Assembly (NCBI GenBank): GCA_977006965.1
Contig: OZ345367.1
Span: forward strand, 2,542,001 to 2,606,000
DNA from: Phymatolithon calcareum
Lineage: Eukaryota; Rhodophyta; Florideophyceae; Hapalidiales
Length of the DNA: 64,000 nt
Reading direction: 5' to 3'
Shown here: positions 10,266 through 20,639 of the stretch, one piece after another
Numbering within the stretch: position 1 is the first letter of the stretch
How the letters are laid out: the number at the start of each line of letters is the position of its first letter
Notes under the pieces: generated by a model
Seen by the model: only the letters and a program-made list of their open reading frames with translations
What the model was told of the DNA's origin: nothing
Database searches by the model: none
Made by a program: the position numbers and the translations under genes

Positions 10266-10450
10266 GCAAGCACCAACAGCGCCGTAGAGGACTGAGATAG
10301 GATTACCTGGAATCCTGAGTTTCCCCTTCAGCCATTCTGGTAGGCGTTTCGTGAGCTGCACAAAGGTAGGTAGCATCAGAGGAAGCCTTGCCCATATCTT
10401 CGGAAGTCCGTGGGGCTCTTAAATGAACTTGAATTATTAAAAAAACTAAA

Positions 10451-10801
10451 ATACAAGTACAAAACTTGAATCAACAACAAACTTCCTTTAATTGAGATGT
10501 GTCTATTTGTAATAGCGGTTGATCGTTACGCACATAAAACGAGTATGTTTCGTATAAAGGCATGCGATTTTGGAAGTAGCAGAAATGAAGATGACAGGGA
10601 GATGGCGTCAATGTGATCAGTGAAGAAGAAACTGTATGCTACAAAAGTTTCAGCGTCGACATTGTAATCAATATGGACGCGACGCGTTAAGAGAAACTTG
10701 TCAAGTATGGATATTTTATGTTAATTCCTTGCTACCCCGAAAGTTGTTAGTGAAGTGAAGTATTCAATCCGTACAATCTCTACCTATTCCTACCTAAATC
10801 A
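10451..10801. other. Intergenic, no recognised gene
   Basis: AT-rich at the start, with no motif recognised. It directly precedes the small interrupted reading frame at 10802. Confidence 0.4.
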
Positions 10802-11345
10802 ATGCCGACCCGCAAGAATAGCAAGAGTCATCAACATACTCCCCCTCAACCTGCCTCTGGACGTAGTTTCGAAACGCGCCCACCCCGTCCCCTCCTCAAC
10901 GGCGTCCTCGGTGAGTATTTCGGACCCGATGCTGAAATTGCGCTTAGTGCACTCCAACGCATACTCGGGTCTAAGATTATGGACAAAGAAACTGAATATG
11001 AATGCAAAAGACAAACTCGAACTCTCATATGGAGAGAAACTCGAATCAAGGAAATGTTAGGAAAATAGAATGTGGTAAAAGAGAAGTAATTGAGAAGCTG
11101 CCCCGTTACTCTCAGTGAGGTCTTGGGTGCTTTTAAAATAAATCAACATATATCCCCTTAACGGCGTCGAAGTAGCAGTAGTAGAAGATCAATTAGATTC
11201 CTCCAATTGTTGCTCCACCATTCTCAAGCCCTCTAACACGCACTCCGCCCTCTGCGCGCCCTTACAGCCAAACAATTTTCCTCCTCATCCTCCCTCCTCC
11301 TTGCACTACACGAAATCGTCGACGAAGCCTTCACCGCATCATCGT
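10802..11345 (+). pseudogene. Small unknown gene broken by a LINE fragment
   Basis: ATG 10802 opens MPTRKNSKSHQHTPPQ and runs into LINE sequence at 10907. Removing the 253-bp insert and one copy of its duplication restores a frame running on through LLNGVEVAVVEDQLDSSNCC. A second stretch, ALHEIVDEAFTASSLRGRCNYA then stop (about 11265-11370), looks protein-like but is shifted by one base and preceded by a stop. A CTAAC box and CCTTACAG at about 11235-11270 could instead mark an intron end. The gene was not recognised. Its composition (short, helical, Leu/Ser-rich) suggests a small intracellular protein, now inactive or with a disrupted first exon. Confidence 0.35.
10907..11159 (+). mobile_element. 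5'-truncated LINE fragment, CCCC-ended family
   Basis: A 9-bp duplication, AACGGCGTC, flanks the insert at 10898-10906 and 11160-11168. It encodes LGEYFGPDAEIALSALQRIL and TEYECKRQTRTLIWRETRIK, the last part of the LINE ORF, and ends AATCAACATATATCCCC. Its stem-loop region is at about 11095-11140. Confidence 0.9.
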
Positions 11346-11370
11346 TACGCGGGCGCTGCAACTACGCGTG

Positions 11371-11651
11371 ATAAAATACCGTCTCTGTCGCAGTGGCAAT
11401 GCGCAGAATACGGTCCATGGCGCGGATGCAATGGCGACGTCGAGTTCCCGCTCGATAAGCGGTAGATGCATCAGCGCGGCGTGTCGAAGCCGTGGGAGGG
11501 AGGGCGATGGCACAGGATTTTGGAGAGTGGCCAGGTGATGGCGAGGTTGATGCGTGCATTTAAAATGCAATTTTGGAACTTCCCAGATAGGGGTACCTGA
11601 TATCAGGAGGCCACGAAACTATTTTGCACCCATTTGCAAATACCTACCAGA
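11371..11651. other. Unassigned stretch with a small duplication
   Basis: A short minus-strand frame (MHASTSPSPGHSPKSC, 11559-11362) is open but unrecognised. At about 11615-11735 the phrases GCACCCATTTG and ACCTGGCAAGCCA each occur twice, giving an imperfect local duplication next to the protease pseudogene. Confidence 0.4.
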
Positions 11652-12896
11652 TCAGGGTACCTGGCAAGCCAAGTAACCAATTTCGATTGTGGCACCTGGC
11701 AAGCCATGAAACAGTTTTGCACCCATTTGGAAATCGTTATTTTTATCCCATGAGAGAAATTGGTTGTTCACCTCCGCAGCGCGAACGACATTAGCCGGAA
11801 TGGCTGCGGGAAATCCTTCGGAAATGCTCTGAAACCTCGGAACCCCCTCGGGCTTACAGACCTCGGGTCCTCCTTGGTTTCCTGTCACCCTCAGGTTTCC
11901 CTTGAGCCATGTCTGTCCATGTCTTTCCCTCGAGTCAGTGAAGAACCCATACTTATATCCTGGATATCTTGCCGTACGAATCGTCTTTCCTGAAAGATTT
12001 TTGTCAGTCAACGTTTGAATTCCAAAGCCCCATGGCTTATCACCTACGAGAGTGATACCATAATCGTGTTCCCAACTACTAGCTTTCCACTCCTCATGCC
12101 CGCGTAACGCTGAGCTGTCGACCGTGATCTTACCCAAGGGCAATCTGCGTCTGGATCGTCCTCGAATGATGCGGACATTTTTATAAAAACTTCCGTTGGC
12201 TGAATCATACAGACAGTGTGCGGCGGTTAGTAACGCCGCTTGTCCATCGCCGTTGATGTAGAAACCGCTTCCTCTGATACGGCGACCATCATGAGTATCC
12301 ATGCCAAGGATCCAGATGGTTTAAAAGTCAGGTCCCAAAGGGTCGACCCTTACCCGATCATCGACGCCGATAACCCTTCTCGCTATGCGCGTCGTGCCGT
12401 CGGTTGCAGCCGGAGATGGCACTGGGGCGTCTGAATTGTCATTTGGCGAGGCCATGAGCACAACGCATCGAACTACCAGGCATTCTCAGCATCGATCTCA
12501 TCCTGCTGTTTGCGGGCAGCTTCAGCCAGAGCTTTGGTAATTTCTGTTGGCCAGCTCACCGATTGTCGCAATTCCATAAGCCGGAGTGGCACACTTAGTC
12601 TGCTGCCCCTCACGCGACAATAGCATAGCCATGTTAGAGAGCATGTACCTCAGTGCGTCTTCCACCAAGTTCTGCTCAGCCAGTCTAGGTCGCCTTGATC
12701 GCATGAACGTCAACATCCTGATCATCGAATCTTCTTCATCGCCTTCAAAGACATATGTTTCCGAGCCGTCGGCATCCTCAAAGATTGACCGTGCGCATCG
12801 CGAACGCGGCGCGCGAACGGCGTTACGTCTGAGTTGTCTTCTCGGTTTAAGGCACGCCATCGTACTGAAAATCTCTGCGTGGTACGATTCAACCAC
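11652..12896 (-). pseudogene. Serine protease pseudogene
   Basis: The minus strand encodes SGFYINGDGQAALLTAAHCL (catalytic His), YKNVRIIRGRS, WEHDYGITLVGDKPWGFGIQ (catalytic Asp) and TIRTARYPGYKYG, matching the intact protease at 38100-39161. After this point similarity fails and the Ser motif is absent; GNQGGPEV stands roughly where GGQSGSPV is expected. Upstream, in shifted frames with stops (for example an in-frame TAG after ENAW), come KALAEAARKQQDEIDAENAW and YGIATIGELAN, matching the N-terminal domain of the intact paralogue. The stretch LVEDALRYMLSNMAM near 12700 aligns loosely with its first helix. Several frameshifts make it non-functional. Confidence 0.85.
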
Positions 12897-13534
12897 AGCG
12901 TCGGTATATTATAATGGTCCAGTCGGCACCGGGTATCAGCTTCAGACATGAACTCTCTATGCGGCCCGAATCGGCGACATCGTCAGCATGTTATAGAGCT
13001 CCGATCAGCACCCGAGAACGTCATGTGCTAGTGTCTGTTTTACGGAAATTTTCCCTCAATTGAGGGAATAAGTAGTCATCATGAACTCTGCAGTCATCCT
13101 TTTACTTTTCTTAGGGTAACGTGGGGTCCAACACTGCTCTCGAGCGCAAATGTACGTTCTGGCGCGACTGAACGTCGACAATTAATGCGCGTGTCAAGTG
13201 CTGTCGATGAGATGCTTGCCCGACACTTCACAAAACCTTCGCTGCGTCAAGTGCTGCTGACACTCTGCATGAGCACCAGAGAATAATAGCCAGCTAACAA
13301 CCTAGAAAATCGCCAGAAGAGTTAGATGACCCTGTAACGCGTCACAGATCACCCGCCTCAGAGCGGAATGCAAGGCCCTGTCACGTGCAACAGAGAAGTC
13401 CAACGTTGCAAAAGGGTATCTTTAGTGAAATGAAAGGGAAAAGGTTGGTACTGTCCTGTAGCTTCTCTCAGACTTGGGGTCTCTACAAACTACTTATGCG
13501 CTCCAGTCGCCCGCAGTTGTTGGCTAGGTGGATA

Positions 13535-14222
13535 TGGGGAGCTGTAGACCAAACCGTTCCCTAACACATTTCAGCGAAGTATGTTTTTTCGCTTATTTTC
13601 TGGCTGCCGCCTTACTGTAAGGAAAAAATTAAAAACTTATACAGTAATATTCCGTGCTGCGATAAACATTGCAGACAGATTAGTTTTTAAAAATTCCGAA
13701 GATCCCAGGAGTTCCTTTTCTGTAAGTCACTGCAGTGCGCTTTTCACAATGCCTACATACACAAATCCCAAAGTGATTGGCTCCAGATTTCATTTCCCAG
13801 CAATGATTTTGAAAAAGGGCCCAAAAATGATGCAATGCGAAACGGTGTCCAAATCCGGAAGCAACTGCCTGCAGTCTTCAGTGCTTGCTTTTGCACACTG
13901 TAAGCGTATTATGATTCAACATCTAGTATTCAAATGCGCTCAACTTTAAATTCCGTTTTCGCGCAAACCCTTAGCAGCGCGACAATCGTTATTCATATTT
14001 CCTGTGTGTAGAGACCACAAGGCCATAAGATGTGTGCCCCTGGACCAGGGACATGTGTGGACCTATGATCTACCCTATATCAAGGATGTATATCCCTGCA
14101 CTGTGTCCGCATCCAAAAACTAATACCAGAAATCGATTCAGCGCAAAAATCCGGTCCAGAACACTTAATAATCTCTGATTTCTATTTTCAACTTAGGGAA
14201 CGGTTTGGTCTACAGCTCCCCA
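13535..14222. mobile_element. Miniature inverted-repeat element nested in copy 2
   Basis: The 688-bp insert has 30-bp perfect terminal inverted repeats starting TGGGGAGCTGTAGACCAAAC (13535-13564 and 14193-14222) and TA at both flanks (13533-13534 and 14223-14224). No coding frame was recognised inside. The TA target is shared with the host element and the pogo element, but the end sequence differs from both. Confidence 0.85.
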
Positions 14223-15296
14223 TATTGTCTCGCGAGTACCACGTTTTCGAGACACTGTCGTGCAAAACTGCCAGTCGCAGCTAGGTGCTGTCCGGCGATA
14301 ACAATCCCCACCAGTGCCCCCTTGGCGAAGACCAAAGCCAAGGTGGCAAGATAGTGCGGGATCTGCTTTACAACCCCTATGAACTATAGGCGCACTTGTT
14401 GAATCTCTGCAGAGTCAGCACTCACCAAGTATGAATCCGCACATGTAATGGGCCTTATACCGGCGTACGCGGCCACAAGGCAGCACAGAACTGCCGTTAC
14501 GTGCGGCATCTCGCCTTCAAAATCTCTTTGACATAGTGTGCTTTCTGTGGTCAATCATGGGATCGACAAAATCTTGACCGTGCGACCAGCGGTACTGCGC
14601 AGAGTACATGTCGCCTGATTCACTTAATTGTATTCTGAATAAAATCAATCGGAGATATTCGGCCACGGAATCCCTGTTCTTGAAGAAGAAGTGCCGAGGA
14701 AATGTTTCTTCGACCTGGTAGACTTCCAGAAAGCGCTCTCAGTGCCGAACTCAACTCTTGCCATGAGGGCGAGAATTTCGAAAAACTTAATAGGCTCTGG
14801 CACTTTAGTCTCTTTTCGTCCCTTTCTTCTTAGCTTAGCGGACGTCTAAGCAGCCAGTTTTCGCAGGTAACTTGAGGAAACATCGTCACCACGCAATCTT
14901 ACTTCGAATGAAGTCCAGTACCACAATTCCCGGATAAAAAGTCTCCGTTTAGAGTGCGAAGTTTCCACAGCTGAGAGGAAAATCGTCCCTAAAACGGACA
15001 TAGACGTTTCTGATTCTACTTTGGCACCCAATGAGCGCTAGTATTCGGCTCGCGGTCGGGCTTGATGATATCAAGTTCGCGGTGCGATGACTGGTCCCAA
15101 GTGCCCTGTAAGACTTACGCGAGAGAGCTCGGAAGAAGGCGTTTAGAGCTTATGAAGGTTGTATCGAAGCTTGTGTGCCCTTATGAGGAGCATGTGATCG
15201 CGACTGTAGACGATAAACAGGCGTTTCGTGATGAAAATTGGCAAGGATGAACACTGTAAGCAGGTCTGGGCGGTACTGCGCTTTTGCCGGTGTTTG

Positions 15297-16359
15297 TGTA
15301 GCGCCAGGCTCCAAAGAACCCGACGCCACATGGGAGAGAAAAGCGCAAGAGAGGAGAGAGAAGAAAAGAGCGGGAGAGACAAGACAAAAGAGGAGGAAAG
15401 AATGACAAGCAACCAAAGCCCCCAGACCAGCGGACAAAATAGGCGTCCACCGTCGTAGTACTCCATGGCTTTGCGGGAACGCAAGCGGTCGTGAACGTAG
15501 AACACGAGCGCAAGGCTACGCCGAACAGGGCTTCAGAAGCTTGACGAGGTAGATGAGGGTGAACAGATATAGACGCGACTTGAACCAGGGCGCAGTCGGT
15601 ACTGCGGGTCACCGAGGACACTCTACAGCTTTGCGGGAACACAAGCGGTCGCATGGATGAGATACGAGGGCGAGGCTATGCCGAACAGGGCCTCGGAAGC
15701 TCGACGTGAGGAGCACTTAGGTCCAGATGATAAGCGCAACTTGCAACACAAAACGGGCAAGATTGCCACACGGTAACTCCAGCGATCGTGTGGACGAACA
15801 CGAGCGCGGGCCTTCGAGGAAACGAAGAAGAATAAGCGTGCAGTCTAGTCGAACGGACGTCCACTGCGCCGCTTACGACATGACGAAAGGCAAAAGAGAA
15901 AGGAAGGAGAAAACGACGCCGTCTTTAGGCGTCGACCATGGCTTGGCCGTCGACCTTCGCACGGACGCACGAAAAAGGGAAACTTGAACGCGGTTGTCGA
16001 CGCACCGGCTTGCGCGCCGAAACGGTTGCGGTCAGGAAAGGGTGGGAAGAACTCCGACTCCGCGTGGTCCAAGGGACTGTCAGGCGAACATTGCGCGTGC
16101 TTGATCCAAGCAATCGAGCCAGAATCCGAAGAACTCCGCCCTTCCTTTACTCAGAGGAAGGAACTAACTAGCTTATATACTACAACCCACGCAAAAGAAA
16201 GCGATGCAGCGCATAGACACACGAGAGACACGTGAAAGTATGGCCCAACAGATCACCTACCACGAGCAGCATGACTGTCGCGATCCAAGTTGTGCGGCGT
16301 ACAGTTGCGAGAGGAAAAAGAGACCGCCTTGGGACAGCGACATAACAGCGGGCTCTACA
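15297..16359 (+). mobile_element. Solo LTR nested in transposon copy 2
   Basis: This 1063-bp unit begins TGTAGCGCC and ends GGCTCTACA, i.e. TG...CA with inverted ends. It is flanked by GTTTG (15292-15296) and GTTGG (16360-16364), a 5-bp duplication with one mismatch. Copy 1 of the host transposon shows the uninterrupted sequence at about 6338-6370. A second copy lies at 41019-44149 in reverse. Features inside: a TATATA at about 16172, 185 bp before the 3' end, suited to an LTR promoter, and an internal duplication of about 160 bp (GCTTTGCGGGAAC near 15467 and 15626). No internal retrotransposon genes lie beside it, so it arose by LTR-LTR recombination or is an LTR-like element. Confidence 0.85.
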
Positions 16360-16901
16360 GTTGGCTCGGTTGAAGCTGCTGAGCGTCTGAAATGTCATCG
16401 TCAGCATTCTTCGCCTTGATGTTGACAATATTGACGGTCTTAATCTTAGTCTTCTTCAATGGATGACGAATCAGAACCCATTTCACGCGATGTGACATGC
16501 TCGCGCGACCATTGATTTTTTCCCCGAGTATATTTTGAACCATACCACTCATCCTTTTTGACTTCGAAAAGGCTCCGCATAGTCTGGAGCACTCTGCGAG
16601 ACCGCTTACCGATGCTACTTTGGTCTGGACAGATGTACCGACCGCGCGCGGCCGGTTTTTTTCTCCTAGAATGGCAGGTCTGGTACTTCTGAGTGACCAA
16701 CATATTTTCGTTGCTAGCGCCGAACGAAGCGAATTTAAGGTAGTATTGTGGATACTCCTCGCACAGAACATGAGCCAGGCTTTACGAATATGGCATGAGC
16801 GATCTGTTTCGAAATTTTGCTTTATGGATTTTTTCGAGCTTTCAAATCGGCCCTCAATTGAGGGGGTTCGTAAAATAGACACTAGAATCTTCTCTTGACA
16901 C

Positions 16902-17058
16902 CATGTCCGCCTCACGGAGCTTACTTCAGTCACGAGCTGCAGCTGTCCCGGCGGAGGCTGTGCCATTAACTATGAGCGGCGTCCCATTCATAGACATCGC
17001 GCAGAAACTTGAGAAGCACAAATTTGTTATTCTCCTCTCAGGTATTAAAAATACTTAA
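16902..17058 (+). other. Possible small coding exon
   Basis: A 52-codon frame starts at an ATG in a good context (CACCATG) and reads MSASRSLLQSRAAAVPAEAV then PLTMSGVPFIDIAQKLEKHK. Its Ala/Ser/Arg-rich start resembles an organelle-targeting N-terminus. A GT at about 17040 (TCAGGTATT) could be a splice donor. No continuation was recognised downstream, so this may be an orphan exon or chance. Confidence 0.25.
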
Positions 17059-17261
17059 TTCATTTGATACGGAATACATTTTCGATCAATCCACCTTCGT
17101 GACAGGACGACAAACCGCTTGTCGGCCGGGTGATGATAATGATATTAGTCGCATTTATTGGGTAGCATATCCTTGCTTTAGTCCAGGACAAGATTGTTCC
17201 TTATACACAGACTTGCAAAACATCATAAAAATTCTATAAAAAGGTCTATTTTTCCAAGGCA

Positions 17262-17520
17262 AGGTCTCGACGAACGGGTCGGTATCGCTTGTTTCAAAAT
17301 AATTATTTCCTTTTAGAACAAACGGTCAAGGGCATGAACTTGAGAAGTGAGCCAAACAATTAAAAATTCTATTTTTTCGAGTCGAGCTACTTGACGTCCT
17401 AGACGAACGGGTCTGTACTTTCGCTTTCAATATAATTAGTTTATTTTTGAACAACAGGCTAAGTGCATCACCTTGACAAGTGAGGAGCTGATAAAACTTT
17501 GTAATAAATATATGTATCAT
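17262..17520. repeat. Diverged tandem duplication, about 133 bp
   Basis: GACGAACGGGTC occurs near 17268 and again near 17401. After each come similar AT-rich stretches and CTTGAGAAGTGAG / CTTGACAAGTGAG. There are two units, strongly diverged, with no coding signal. The surrounding 16885-17690 holds no recognised gene apart from the small frame at 16902. Confidence 0.6.
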
Positions 17521-17698
17521 ACCTGATTCATAATTTCAATTTGTATGACTTTTTTTGCTGCCTGTGCGCACCTGACTAATGGTTGTTTCCTGTTCATTTT
17601 GAAAAGAGTGACTGTAACACAGGAAGCTTCTTCGGTCATAATTTATTATCATCACCCGACTGACAAGGTTGATATGACTGAGGCTGATATTTCATAAA

Positions 17699-17815
17699 GC
17701 GCCCGTTGTGCCGAAAATCGATACTGGGTGAGTACTTTGGTACCACAGTGGTAATTGAGCCACGTTGGGCGGCGCTGCATCAGTCGCAAGTAATGGACTC
17801 AAAGAATGTTGGGTG
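17699..17815 (+). pseudogene. LINE C-terminal fragment
   Basis: The frame reads RPLCRKSILGEYFGTTVVIE then PRWAALHQSQVMDSKNVG and a stop. It aligns with APLWRKSVLGAYFGVTAVIE in the LINE ORFs at 7565-8650 and 45139-47281. No ends or duplications were found. Confidence 0.75.
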
Positions 17816-18074
17816 AATGAGCTTGTCGACGGAATATGGACGGTGCTAGAGCCTATTGCCATAATAAGCAGGAGTTAATCTTACAACCACTACCTATTTT
17901 ATTAATAATCTTACAGAGTATACAGTGCCTAACGACTGCATATTCTGGCTGAGCCAAGGTGAAGCAATTGATTACATGAAAGGCAAGAGTCTTGACTTCA
18001 TCTCTACTCTTAGATCACAGACAGAAGATTGCTAAGTCGCAAAGTCGTGTACCAAGGGTGATAATCGCGAACTA

Positions 18075-18190
18075 GTGTCTATGTGACGAGAATTTTCCCT
18101 CAATTGAGGGAATGAGAATCATATAACTTTTCCAACGAAAGCTACTCTTTATTAGGCTCATCAAAAGCATCAAGCTCATAGATGTGTTTA
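18075..18190. mobile_element. Left end of a third TA-flanked palindromic-end transposon
   Basis: TA (18073-18074) is followed by GTGTCTATGTGACGAGAA and TTTTCCCTCAATTGAGGGAA. The next 100 bp match the start of copy 1 (ATGAGATTCATATAA at 4961 against ATGAGAATCATATAA here; AGCTTATGGATAG against AGCTCATAGATG). No matching right end was found in the window, so its extent is unknown. Confidence 0.75.
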
Positions 18191-18826
18191 GCACGCTTGG
18201 CAAAACAGTTTTTACCAGTTGCCCTAGGAGAAATCTCGGCTCAGAACAGGCGCACTATTGGAGAAGAAAACGAACTACTAATAGCTGGCAGTCAATGCAC
18301 TGAATGTAGGACCAATAGTCAGCCACTAGATATTCCTCGTTCTCATGGCGTACAAAAACGAAACATCAACAAACAAATGGTCAACACGTGGCGCACATCT
18401 TCCAATCGGTGCACCTATTGTAGACCGCTTGTGAGTCTTTCGAAGGCCAACACAAGCCCCGTGCAAGGACAGATGAATTGCTATGTAGTTACTAATACTT
18501 TACTTCAGGGCAACGTGTGGCGGACAGCACCTTTCCTTTCTGATAGGCTTACAGCGCATGGATACATTTCTACCAATTTACCGCATGAAATTTCTCGACT
18601 ATATTTACCATTTATTGAATTTCTGTCTTCTTGCCAGCAGTAGTACGTGAGAGAGAGCTTATCATGCGAAATATGACTTCTTTACTTTACCACAAGGGAA
18701 AAAACGCAGGGTAGCTTGTTCCACTGAACCGTACATCGAAATGAGACGAAATTTTTCTGTCTAATTTAAATTGAAAACATAGATGCACAATATCTGTAAC
18801 TACGAGATTTTCGAAAAGCTAGTTCT

Positions 18827-20613
18827 TTACTCACCTCCTTCCTCCAAGCCGCATTCCTTGTACTCAATACTGCAATAGAACTCGGCATCATTGGAGGCGT
18901 CCCCTAGGGCGTGCTGTCCACAAATGTTGTGCATGAATTGGCGACATTGCCAGCACCTGTGCGTAGGTGTCTCCCTGCGAGCACAATTCTCTATACAGCA
19001 GACGGGACTTATTTTCTGCTTCTTAGTTATCTTTCCATTGTCTCTCATTAAGGCATGTCTTCTCTTCTTTGCCACCTTCTGCGGCGACTTGAATGCCGAA
19101 GTCGGAACTCGGCCAGCAGCTACTCTGGTAGATCGCCTCTGCGGCGTAACAGGAGTTATCTCCTCGACCCCATTCGGTTCAATATCATATCCTCTTCCAT
19201 CGCGTTTAGATTTCCTCGTTGAACTCGATCCCTTCCTGCTGTTTTTCCTGGTGGATAAGAGCCCTTTTGGGGGTGCGTTAAAAACACTGTCTTAAGCTTC
19301 CTTCTCATCATATTCTTCTTCCCCACTTGAAGATTCAGAGTTCCCCACATTTCGGATGCTCTTCTTTCTTTCTCTTCTTCTCTTGATGCGCTCTAGAGGA
19401 GATTGCAAATTTTCATCCGAAGACTCAGCATCATTCACTGCAACCCTGGGGGTAGTATGTCTTTTTTTGTCAATTTCCTCCCTTTCTCTTTGAAGGAGAG
19501 CGCTGCAACTCGAAATTTTGCCTCGCTTTCAGAAGATAAATCCTCATCAGTTCCTTCATTCAGGCTATGCACGCCCTTCATTCAATTCCTCTTTGCGCGT
19601 ACTGGAGCGTGAGGTTCAGCATTGTTGGCAGAAAGAGGTTCATCTACAGACCTCCCGTCAATCAAGAGACTAGAGGATTTCCTTGAAACTTTTCCCCTGA
19701 AGTGCAATGCAGCAGTAGATCCGACATCGCTCTCAAAATCTTCTTCATCTTCATCATGCAGACTTGAGCTTACGGCTTTGTTCCTCCTTTGCTTGGCTTC
19801 TTTCCGGTTTTTTAAGTTTTTCTTCACTTCTCTTCGTGTATTCTTGGTTCTTTTCGGCTGCATGAGGACATCATCATCCGCTTCGTCCTTTTCAATGCCC
19901 GTTGCAGTACCGGCACGGCTTACTTTGGACCTCGTATTCCTTCTTTGATCCTCGTGCGTCTTTAAATTGCTTAGCTTTTCAACAACTGCAGCACGGGCAG
20001 CCCAGTTTCCTTCCGCATACGACACTATTTTGTGGACTTCTTGAATATCATCAATGATTTTTCCCAAATGAAGATTGAATCTTGTGTCCCCGAGACATCT
20101 CTTCAGAGCATTATAGCGCAACTATCCAAGGTACGGCCGAAGAGCTGAATACCTTGCCATTTTCAGACCTTTCGTCCTTAAAATGTGTCCAGAAAGCTTT
20201 CTTGCGGTGACATCTCCGGGGTCTAGTCGTTTGTCAGCTGGGAGTCCATCGATGTTGTTGTGCAGAAGAATTGCAGTTAAGAGAGCATCGCCCACTGAAA
20301 CTGAACTTGTGTCTCTCTTAGTGCGATTCGGGTACGGATACGGAAGACATATATCGCCCCCAACTAGCATTGTGCAAAGAACTGAGTAGCATCGAAAATG
20401 AGTGTGAGAATGGGGGTGTTCGTTTATGTATGTAAGAGTAGTCCGGTAGTTTCGCTTGAAAATACAACCCACAATGGAAGTTCCATTTCGATGTATTAAG
20501 ACTAAACGGTATTCTCTTGGTCTACTCGCTTGCAAATACAGGCGGGGCGGACACTTTGATATCATCTGAGGAGCTGAAAAGTATGAAATACAGTTAAAAA
20601 GCCCACAGATCAA
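18827..20613 (-). pseudogene. Unknown nuclear-type protein with acidic/basic middle and zinc finger, broken
   Basis: Minus-strand coding sequence runs across several frames. An N-terminal part includes SVSVGDALLTAILLHNNIDG and LSGHILRTKGLKMARYSALR. One in-frame TAG (20124-20122) separates it from ALKRCLGDTRFNLHLGKIID. Long Lys/Arg/Asp/Glu/Ser-rich tracts follow, with frameshifts near 19450 and a TAA after EEEYDEKEA. The end is a Cys/His cluster (CCIENC, HRCWQC, FMHNICG, FYCS) resembling a PHD-like or transposase-type zinc finger, closing ECGLEEGGE. The serine- and charge-rich linkers suggest a DNA- or chromatin-associated protein. Whether it is a host gene or a transposon gene linked to the left end at 18075 cannot be told. 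Confidence 0.55.
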
Positions 20614-20639
20614 GCCAATCTTTGGGGCACAAACTTTTG

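Larger units (their letters stand above)
7430..10450 (+). mobile_element. Older, diverged plus-strand LINE (host of later insertions)
   Basis: Degenerate coding sequence around 8690-8930 gives PRWEYAMHLMPWTEDV then GRTDRLRLLCRTQTAPHRRE. This aligns with the thumb region of the minus-strand LINEs (PKWEYALHVTPMTNRL, RDRMRVLCRLGPP). The 3' end at about 10330-10445 shares the segment beginning GGTAGGTAGCATCAGAGGAA with the LINE at 40303-40832. The element is interrupted by the LINE at 7482-8652, the miniature element at 9295-9621 and the LINE fragment at 9843-10265. The left boundary is approximate. Confidence 0.65.
13031..16882. mobile_element. TA-flanked DNA transposon, palindromic ends (copy 2)
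   Basis: The left end reads GTGTCTGTTTTACGGAAA, then TTTTCCCTCAATTGAGGGAA. The right end is its inverted counterpart ending AAATAGACAC at 16882. TA duplications are at 13029-13030 and 16883-16884. Without its two later insertions (13535-14222 and the LTR 15297-16359) the core would be about 2.1 kb, close to copy 1. Short open frames around 15060-15250 are unrecognised, so any transposase is lost or of unfamiliar type. Confidence 0.85.

Noticed and set aside
7080-12896. The two protease pieces as one gene split by insertions
   Set aside because: Strand and order fit, but both pieces contain the YPG..K.G segment with different sequences, so they come from separate copies.
15143-15654. Overlapping frames in the LTR
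   Set aside because: The LTR copy at 41019-44149 shows the same frames disrupted; composition is low-complexity and typical of LTR sequence.
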